A stretch of DNA of 64,000 nt from Crocinitomicaceae bacterium (GTDB lineage Bacteria > Bacteroidota > Bacteroidia > Flavobacteriales_D > Crocinitomicaceae): the NCBI GenBank assembly GCA_030730025.1, contig JANQWC010000023.1, forward strand, positions 7,727 through 71,726, in the 5' to 3' direction. Under the pieces are notes generated by a model. That model did no database searches. It was given only the letters and a program-made list of their open reading frames with translations, and was not told where the DNA came from. Shown one piece after another: positions 58,897 to 64,000 of the stretch. How positions within the stretch are numbered: position 1 is the stretch's first letter; each line of letters begins with the position of its first letter. A program made the translations under genes and the position numbers.

Positions 58897-60003
58897 ATGA
58901 GATTGCTCTACACACTCCTTTTGTTTTTTCCACTGCTCGCATTGGCCCAAGGCCAGCGTTTCCATGTCAGTGGTCAGATATTTTCAAGCGGTGCTGATTC
59001 TGTTTATTTAGCGCAACAATTCGGAAGTACTTTTAAAAATTATGCTGCGAGTCCACTTGATGCCAAAGGGCGTTTCGAACTCAAAGGCATACTTGCTGGA
59101 CCCGACTACTACATTTTACGTGTGGGTCAGCAAAACCTCAACTTAGTCCTCCGTGACACCTCCCACATTCAAGTTTTTGGCGACGGCCGCAACCTACTTC
59201 AATTTTGCAATTTTGTCAATTCGGAGGAATCGCGCCAAATGCATGAATATATTGTGCTCAATAACGATTGGCGAAGCAAAGCCGACTCTGCGCTTTTGGC
59301 CATCAAAACGGACCCAAGCAAAGAAGCCGAGATCAACAGTTACATGACCCAAGCCTACAGCCAATTCCAGACAGCACTTCAGAGTTATGTCGGAATGTAC
59401 GCCAACTCAGCGGCCCTCATTTTGCCACTCAGTAGCATGCAAATTGACCAAGACTTTGCATCTTACGAAAAACTGATGCTGCCGCTTTATCAAAGTTTTG
59501 GACAAAGTACAATTGTTCAAAACCTTTACAAACAATACTTAGCCAAAAAACAAGAGCGCGAGGCCGCAGACCCGTTTGCACGCGGCAAATTAGTTCCTGA
59601 TTTTGAAGAACTGCGCACAGACGGCAAAAAGAAAATGAAACTTTCAGACCTGAAAGGCCAAGTTATATTGCTCGACTTCTGGGCATCTTGGTGCGGACCC
59701 TGCCGCGCAGAAAACCCAAATGTGGTCAAGAACTACCAAAAATACAAAGATGCTGGCTTTACGGTCATGAGTGTTTCCCTTGACTCCAACAAAGACAAAT
59801 GGTTGGCGGCTATTGCTGCTGATCAATTGGCATGGCCTAATCACGTCAGTGACCTCGGCGGATGGCAAAGCAAAGTGGCGCAACTCTACGGCGTTCAGTC
59901 CATTCCTTTTACGGTATTACTCGACAAAGAAGGCAGGGTAATTGCCACCAATCTAAGAGGCGCTGCGCTCGAGCAAGCCCTTCAACAAATCTTTGGTTTC
60001 TAA
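58897..60003 (+). CDS. TlpA-like thioredoxin with N-terminal DUF4369-type domain (second of pair)
   Basis: 368 residues. A signal peptide spans about 1-18 (LLYTLLLFFPLLALAQ), followed by a DUF4369-type domain (FHVSGQIFSSGADSVYLAQ), a helical linker, and a thioredoxin domain with the canonical WCGPC (Cys about 266 and 269). The cis-proline lies in VQSIPFTVLL. The end (IIATNLRGAALEQAL-like; here VIATNLRGAALEQALQ) parallels its upstream neighbour, so the two are probably an ancestral duplication. It overlaps the LpxH-like gene by one base (TAATG). Confidence 0.93.
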   Translation: MRLLYTLLLFFPLLALAQGQRFHVSGQIFSSGADSVYLAQQFGSTFKNYAASPLDAKGRFELKGILAGPDYYILRVGQQNLNLVLRDTSHIQVFGDGRNLLQFCNFVNSEESRQMHEYIVLNNDWRSKADSALLAIKTDPSKEAEINSYMTQAYSQFQTALQSYVGMYANSAALILPLSSMQIDQDFASYEKLMLPLYQSFGQSTIVQNLYKQYLAKKQEREAADPFARGKLVPDFEELRTDGKKKMKLSDLKGQVILLDFWASWCGPCRAENPNVVKNYQKYKDAGFTVMSVSLDSNKDKWLAAIAADQLAWPNHVSDLGGWQSKVAQLYGVQSIPFTVLLDKEGRVIATNLRGAALEQALQQIFGF

Positions 60004-60782
60004 TGGCAGACCAGCCAAAATACCTCTATTTTGCCTCAGATCTTCATTTGGGTGCGCCCAATGCACAAAAAAGTGCTGCCCGAGAAAAAGCCTTCATCAA
60101 CTGGCTAGACCACATCAAACCAACAGCAAAGGCCATTTATCTTCTTGGCGATGTCTTTGATTTTTGGTTTGAATACAAAACGGTAGTGCCCAAAGGATAC
60201 ACCAGGCTTCTTGGCAAAATCGCCGAGCTATCAGATGCCGGAATCGACATTCATTTTTTCAAGGGCAACCACGACATGTGGGTGTTTGATTATTTTGAAA
60301 AAGAGCTAGGGCTCACGCTCCACAGCGATTCCTATACTTTCAGCTACGCAGACAAACAATTTTATTTGCATCACGGCGACGGCTTAGGCCCCGGAGACTA
60401 CAAATACAAAGTACTCAAGCGCTTTTTCAGAAGCGGCCTGTGCCAATGGCTTTTCGCTAGGCTACACCCTAATTTTGGCATTGGTTTGGCAAGTTTTTTA
60501 TCGCGCCGCAGCCGTGCAAATGGCGGTGCCAAAGATGCAAACTACACAGGGCCTCAAGACGAATGGCTCTTTCAATACGTCCAAGAACTAGAGCAAAAGC
60601 AACACCACGACTACTATCTATTTGGGCACCGGCACCTTCCGCTCAACTTGAAGCACCAAGATGCACTTTATGTCAATACAGGAGATTGGTTGCGGTACAA
60701 CACATTTGCGCGTTTTGACACCGAAAAATTAGAGCTCTTGACTTGGGCTGACAACCAAGTATTACCCTATCATGGCAACTGA
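60003..60782 (+). CDS. UDP-2,3-diacylglucosamine diphosphatase-like phosphoesterase (LpxH type)
   Basis: 259 residues from the ATG at 60003; a longer frame extending into the TlpA gene is discarded. Calcineurin-like metal motifs: SDLHLG (Asp13, His15), LLGDVFDFWFEY, GNHDMWVFDY, HHGDGLG and FGHRHLPL. The combination with the LpxH-type GDVFDFW and the GDGLGPGDYKYK loop supports removal of UMP from UDP-2,3-diacylglucosamine in lipid A synthesis. The presence of lpxK in the same run supports this. It overlaps tsaE by 11 bases. Confidence 0.9.
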   Translation: MADQPKYLYFASDLHLGAPNAQKSAAREKAFINWLDHIKPTAKAIYLLGDVFDFWFEYKTVVPKGYTRLLGKIAELSDAGIDIHFFKGNHDMWVFDYFEKELGLTLHSDSYTFSYADKQFYLHHGDGLGPGDYKYKVLKRFFRSGLCQWLFARLHPNFGIGLASFLSRRSRANGGAKDANYTGPQDEWLFQYVQELEQKQHHDYYLFGHRHLPLNLKHQDALYVNTGDWLRYNTFARFDTEKLELLTWADNQVLPYHGN

Positions 60783-61212
60783 AACCATCGGACATTGGTC
60801 TAAGGTGCACTTAGCCGATTTACCTGCGCTGGCCAAAGCCATCTGGGAGCTGATCCCAAAGCCCTGTTTTGTGGCGCTCAAAGCTGAAATGGGCAGTGGC
60901 AAAACAACACTTGTTCGGGCCTTGCTCGAAGCGGCGCAAATAGCCCACTTTGAAGGCTCCCCTACGTTTGCACTTATTCAGGGTTATGACAGTCCAACCA
61001 AAGGCGCTATCTATCATCTAGACTGCTATCGCATTGAAAATGAGCACGAATTACAAAACCTCGGTCTAGAAGAGCTCTTCGATGAAAACGCTTATTTTTT
61101 AGTGGAATGGCCACAAAAAATCACCACAATTATTCCAAAACCGCACTTTAGGCTGTATATTCGTATAGAACCTGACCAAAGTCGAGAAATCACGCTGCGC
61201 TATGACCACTGA
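60772..61212 (+). CDS. tsaE: tRNA threonylcarbamoyladenosine biosynthesis ATPase TsaE
   Basis: 146 residues. Walker A is AEMGSGKTTLVRALL. SPTFALIQGY and the Walker B-like FLVEWPQK motif are typical. TsaE powers the TsaB-TsaD complex that makes t6A37 on ANN-decoding tRNAs. Length is normal. It overlaps both neighbours (11 bases each), suggesting coupled translation. Confidence 0.96.
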   Translation: MATETIGHWSKVHLADLPALAKAIWELIPKPCFVALKAEMGSGKTTLVRALLEAAQIAHFEGSPTFALIQGYDSPTKGAIYHLDCYRIENEHELQNLGLEELFDENAYFLVEWPQKITTIIPKPHFRLYIRIEPDQSREITLRYDH

Positions 61213-62422
61213 TCCACATTTGCTCAAAACCTTAATCCAACAAGGAGCGCTCTTGCCCAAAGAAGACCTCCTAGAGGTGCGTCGCAAAAAAGGCGAGCTC
61301 CTCATTGGTATCCCTAAAGAAACTTCCTTTCAAGAGCGAAGAGTGGCTTTGGTCCCGGAAGCCGTGAGTTTGCTTGTTGCCAATGGCCACCAAGTGCTTT
61401 TTGAGAGCAAAGCCGGCGAAGGAGCACACTTCACTGACAACGAATACAGCGAAGCAGGTGCGCAGATCATCTATGACCGCAAAGGCGTGTATCAGTCAGA
61501 TATCATCCTGAAAGTTGCCCCGCCTTCAGAAGAAGAAATTGCACTCATGCCGGGCAATCAAACGTTTATTTCGGCCTTGCAACTCGCCACCCAACCCAAA
61601 GAAATCCTTCAACAACTCAGCGCCAAAAAAATTACTGCCATCGCCTGGGATTACATCCGCGACGAAGAAGGTGTTTTTTCTATTGTGCGCACCATGAGTG
61701 AAATTGCAGGCACCACTTCCATTATTGTTGCGGGCGAACTTTTGTCTTCTTTCTCGGAAGGAAAAGGCCTCATGTTGGGCGGCATTGCGGGTGTTCAGCC
61801 CACCGAAATTGTGGTGCTTGGCGCAGGTACGGTAGGCGAATTTGCCACCAGAGCAGCGCTCGGTTTAGGCGCCTCCGTTAAAATCTTCGACAACTCACTC
61901 TCCCGCTTGCGACGCCTTCAAAACGATTTGGGGCAGCGCGTATACACATCTGTCTTGCAACCAAAAGTGTTGGCAAAGGCGGTGCGCCGCGCAGATGTCG
62001 TGATTGGTGCCTTGCGTTCTACCATTGGCCGCACGCCATGTGTCGTGACGGAAGACATGATTTCACAAATGAAACCAGGTTCGGTTGTCCTCGATGTCAG
62101 TATTGACCAAGGCGGCTGTTTTGAAACTTCCAGAATCACCAACCACAGCGAGCCTACGTTTGTCTTGCATGATGTCACGCATTACTGTGTGCCCAATATT
62201 GCCTCACGTGTTTCGAGAACGGCATCTTTTGCGCTTTCCAATACGCTTTCACCTTTGCTTTTAGAGATGGGAGAGCGCGGCGGCGTACCAGACCTCATTC
62301 GCACGCATCCCGGTTTCAGAAATGGCGTGTACATGTTCAGAGGTATTCTCACCAACGAAGTCTTAGGAAAGGTATTTGACCTCCAATACAAAGACATCCA
62401 TCTTATTCTACCCGGCATCTAA
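61202..62422 (+). CDS. ald: Alanine dehydrogenase
   Basis: 406 residues, NAD-dependent interconversion of alanine with pyruvate and ammonia. The AlaDH/PNT signature GIPKETSFQERRVALVP begins at about 37; the preceding 36 residues are a Bacteroidota-type N-terminal extension (LLPKEDLLEVRRKKGEL). The Rossmann motif VVLGAGTVGEFATRAA is at about 205. RTASFALSNTL and GVYMFRGILTNE mark the C-terminal part. NAD specificity is assumed from family. The stop shares one base with the next start (TAATG). Confidence 0.94.
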   Translation: MTTDPHLLKTLIQQGALLPKEDLLEVRRKKGELLIGIPKETSFQERRVALVPEAVSLLVANGHQVLFESKAGEGAHFTDNEYSEAGAQIIYDRKGVYQSDIILKVAPPSEEEIALMPGNQTFISALQLATQPKEILQQLSAKKITAIAWDYIRDEEGVFSIVRTMSEIAGTTSIIVAGELLSSFSEGKGLMLGGIAGVQPTEIVVLGAGTVGEFATRAALGLGASVKIFDNSLSRLRRLQNDLGQRVYTSVLQPKVLAKAVRRADVVIGALRSTIGRTPCVVTEDMISQMKPGSVVLDVSIDQGGCFETSRITNHSEPTFVLHDVTHYCVPNIASRVSRTASFALSNTLSPLLLEMGERGGVPDLIRTHPGFRNGVYMFRGILTNEVLGKVFDLQYKDIHLILPGI

Positions 62423-62877
62423 TGTCTTTGTTACAAGCTCTGAATTTGCCGCCAGCCCCTTTGAAATTAAGCAGCAAAGCTGGTCGTGTTTTTGTCAATT
62501 GTTTGGTGCGCAAGAAGCAAATTGTCCTGACGCCCGAAGAATGGGTGCGCCAACACCTCATTTCCTACCTGCACTTACATCAGGGCTATCCGCTTGAAAA
62601 AATTGCCGTTGAAAAGCAAATACAATACGACGGTTTTACGCGACGCTGGGATATCGTGGTGTACAACGCCACATTCGAGGCGGCTATTTTGATTGAATGC
62701 AAAGCACCGCAAATCAAGCTCAGTCATGAAGTGTTTATGCAGATAGCTACTTATCAGAATAAGATTGGAGCCGCTTGTCTTATTTTAAGCAACGGACATG
62801 ACCATTTGGTCTACGAGATTGACGTGGAACAAAAAAGTCTAACCCAAATGCAGCATTTTCCAAAAAATCAATTCTGA
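62422..62877 (+). CDS. HsdR N-terminal-domain-like nuclease-fold protein
   Basis: 151 residues. It matches the small stand-alone HsdR_N_2-type family: EEWVRQHLISYLHLHQGYP, then RRWDIVVYN and AAILIECKAP, giving the PD-(D/E)xK core (Asp, then Glu-x-Lys). No helicase, methylase or specificity gene is nearby, so it is not part of a restriction system here. The family is conserved in Bacteroidota genomes beside housekeeping genes, and its substrate is unknown. Its stop overlaps the stop of the opposing DUF4924 gene by 10 bases. Confidence 0.88.
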   Translation: MSLLQALNLPPAPLKLSSKAGRVFVNCLVRKKQIVLTPEEWVRQHLISYLHLHQGYPLEKIAVEKQIQYDGFTRRWDIVVYNATFEAAILIECKAPQIKLSHEVFMQIATYQNKIGAACLILSNGHDHLVYEIDVEQKSLTQMQHFPKNQF

Positions 62878-63419
62878 ACGAAATTGAGTTCTCCAGCTTT
62901 CATGCGCTGGTAGTTTTTGGATAAATAAGCCAACTGAATGCGAAACAAATCAAAAGCCGACTCTGTTTCGGCGCTGATTTCTTGTTTTTTCATTTTGAGT
63001 TGTAGCTTCATGAACATAGCGTGTAAGAGGACTTCGACGTCGTGTCTGTTGGCCATGTTAGACTTCACTTTAAAAGCTTGTAGGGCGTCGTGAGCGTGTT
63101 CGCACAAGCCTTTGTACTTTTCATCGTTGAGGATCGTGAGCAAGGTGTTGTGCAGGTAAATCAATTCCATCAGGATTTCATCCACTTGGTCCAGGTGTCC
63201 TTCTTTTTGCAAACCACGCTGTTGCATTTCGGTAACGATGGCACGATACCAAGTGAGTTGATGCTCCAGCTGAGTTGGGTCGGTAAATGCTGGTGCCAAA
63301 AGTTCGTTTTCAAGACGCGTGAGGTCGAGGTCTATGGTGCGAACAAGCGCTTCTATCTGAAATATATAGAGTAAGTATTCGGCGACATTTTCGTTTTGGA
63401 GGGCTGGATTCGGACGCAT
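62868..63419 (-). CDS. DUF4924 family protein
   Basis: 183 residues, wholly alpha-helical in appearance and without signal peptide. The opening (ENVAEYLLYIFQIEALVRT) is the signature of DUF4924, a Bacteroidota family without known function. It lies 5 bases downstream of the Skp-like gene on the same strand, so it is likely cotranscribed. Pairing with a Skp-like periplasmic chaperone gene is suggestive but cytoplasmic location is likelier for this protein. Confidence 0.85.
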   Translation of the reverse strand: MRPNPALQNENVAEYLLYIFQIEALVRTIDLDLTRLENELLAPAFTDPTQLEHQLTWYRAIVTEMQQRGLQKEGHLDQVDEILMELIYLHNTLLTILNDEKYKGLCEHAHDALQAFKVKSNMANRHDVEVLLHAMFMKLQLKMKKQEISAETESAFDLFRIQLAYLSKNYQRMKAGELNFVQN

Positions 63420-63424
63420 TTGAA

Positions 63425-64000
63425 TTAAAGTTCTTTTTCGATGGTGCTTTGGTTCTCGTTGAGGAAATTGATGAATTCCTTCGTGACATCCATTTTTTTA
63501 TTGATATAATTGATTTGGCCACCTTGCCCTTGGATGAGCAATAGGTCGATGTGGTGTTTTTCGCAATATTTTTTGCCCCAGAGCTCGACTTTCTTATTGA
63601 TGGCCTCTAGGGATTTGAGTGTTTGCTTTTCAATGCGTGCGCCTTCTGTTTGTTGATACTGCATGAGCTCGTTTTGCATTTGTTGGGCCTTTTGTTGTAC
63701 CATGGCGATTTCGTTTTGAGAGAGCAAACCAGCGCGCGCTTCTTGGTCTTTTTTGACGATGTAATTTTCGTAAACCTCGTTGCGCTTTTGCAATTCTTTC
63801 TCAAAGCGTTTTTGGTTTCTTTCGGCGGCGGCCTCTTCTTTTTTGAAGTAGTCGAAATATTTTTTGATGCTGTCGTTGGCGTAATACGCTATTTTTAAGC
63901 CATCTAGGCGCGTAACGGGAACCTTTGGTGTTTGGTCTTTTTTGGGAGGCGTTGGAGACGAACAAGCGGCGGACAAGGCCAAAGCGATGGTGATGTAAAG
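63425..64000 (-). CDS. Skp/OmpH-like periplasmic chaperone lipoprotein, partial
   Basis: At least 191 residues; the frame continues past the right edge of the window, so the true start is missing. The visible N-terminal part (LYITIALALSAACSS) is the end of a lipoprotein signal with a lipobox AAC. A short globular strand (LKIAYYANDSIKKYFDYFK) is followed by a long charged coiled coil (about 45-125) and a C-terminal alpha/beta segment (HIDLLLIQGQGGQINYINKKMDVT). This is the Skp layout: tentacles plus a trimerisation core. Skp carries unfolded outer membrane proteins across the periplasm. An internal TTG at 63980-63982 is not taken as start because it would split the signal. Confidence 0.88.
   Translation of the reverse strand, partial: LYITIALALSAACSSPTPPKKDQTPKVPVTRLDGLKIAYYANDSIKKYFDYFKKEEAAAERNQKRFEKELQKRNEVYENYIVKKDQEARAGLLSQNEIAMVQQKAQQMQNELMQYQQTEGARIEKQTLKSLEAINKKVELWGKKYCEKHHIDLLLIQGQGGQINYINKKMDVTKEFINFLNENQSTIEKEL

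Noticed and set aside
59862-60002. N-terminal extension of the LpxH-like protein into the TlpA gene
   Set aside because: 47 Arg/Ser-rich residues out of frame with TlpA; the family begins at the ATG at 60003.
62422-62877. Restriction-modification or defence system around the HsdR-N-like gene
   Set aside because: No methylase, specificity or helicase gene lies within the window; neighbours are housekeeping genes.
1-64000. tRNA, rRNA, CRISPR arrays, insertion sequences or prophage
   Set aside because: No transposase, integrase, direct-repeat array or cloverleaf was recognised by eye; nearly all sequence is accounted for by housekeeping genes.

Overview
The window is a dense stretch of chromosome (no gene-free gap above about 165 bases) from a Bacteroidota bacterium, most likely order Flavobacteriales. 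The lineage call rests on several things seen together: secreted proteins with type IX secretion (T9SS) C-terminal sorting domains, an LpxC-FabZ fusion, a PorE-like TPR/propeller/OmpA protein, DUF4301, DUF4924 and DUF4956 proteins, and promoters carrying the Bacteroidota -7 box TAnnTTTG. No mobile element, CRISPR array, rRNA or tRNA gene was found. The content is core metabolism and envelope biogenesis rather than an accessory island.

Layout. 60-7243: a kelch T9SS protein, heme A synthase (minus), then purB with a secreted unknown and an M1 aminopeptidase lipoprotein. 7240-11589 (minus): recQ, an Nfu-type Fe-S scaffold protein and a DUF4301 protein. 11616-13539: a shrunken methyltransferase-like protein and a beta-helix lipoprotein, closed by a bidirectional terminator before mdh (minus). 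14701-21593: an ECF sigma factor with a membrane partner that ends in a CHU_C-like domain, then mutL, two rhomboids, a phosphodiesterase-fold membrane protein and a glutamine amidotransferase. 21594-27671 (minus): a Crp/Fnr regulator, a 973-residue T9SS protein, lipA and an acyltransferase. 27718-34599: ddl facing dacB, then rfbC, uvrA, trxA and a membrane-anchored unknown.

34686-40573 is a tight lipid A operon (lpxD, lpxC-fabZ, lpxA) running into an RlmD-like methyltransferase and cinA. 40570-45650: a T9SS protein facing a run of queE, a PorE-like protein, a UbiA prenyltransferase and maf. 45786-52957 (minus): purT, an M61 peptidase, a BNR-repeat protein, ung, hemE and an OmpA-family protein. 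53009-62877: an eleven-gene run (VTC-domain protein, DUF4956 protein, lpxK, punA, gatB, two TlpA-like thioredoxins, an LpxH-like hydrolase, tsaE, ald and an HsdR-N-like protein). The window ends with DUF4924 and a Skp/OmpH-like gene cut by the right edge (minus).

How the genes work together: five lipid A steps (LpxA, LpxC, LpxD, LpxH-like, LpxK) sit in three places. Peptidoglycan (ddl, dacB), O-antigen sugar (rfbC), envelope redox (TlpA pair) and T9SS or outer-membrane scaffolding (PorE-like, OmpA-like, Skp-like) complete an envelope theme. DNA and RNA maintenance is represented by recQ, mutL, uvrA, ung, gatB, tsaE, queE and rlmD.

The strongest unexplained signals are: (a) a repeated promoter geometry in which TAnnTTTG ends only 4-6 bases before ATG, predicting leaderless mRNAs; (b) a sigma/anti-sigma-like pair whose membrane partner carries a CHU_C-like T9SS type domain; (c) a methyltransferase-family protein that has lost its SAM-binding core; (d) MutL without its endonuclease motif and an RlmD-like enzyme without Fe-S cysteines.
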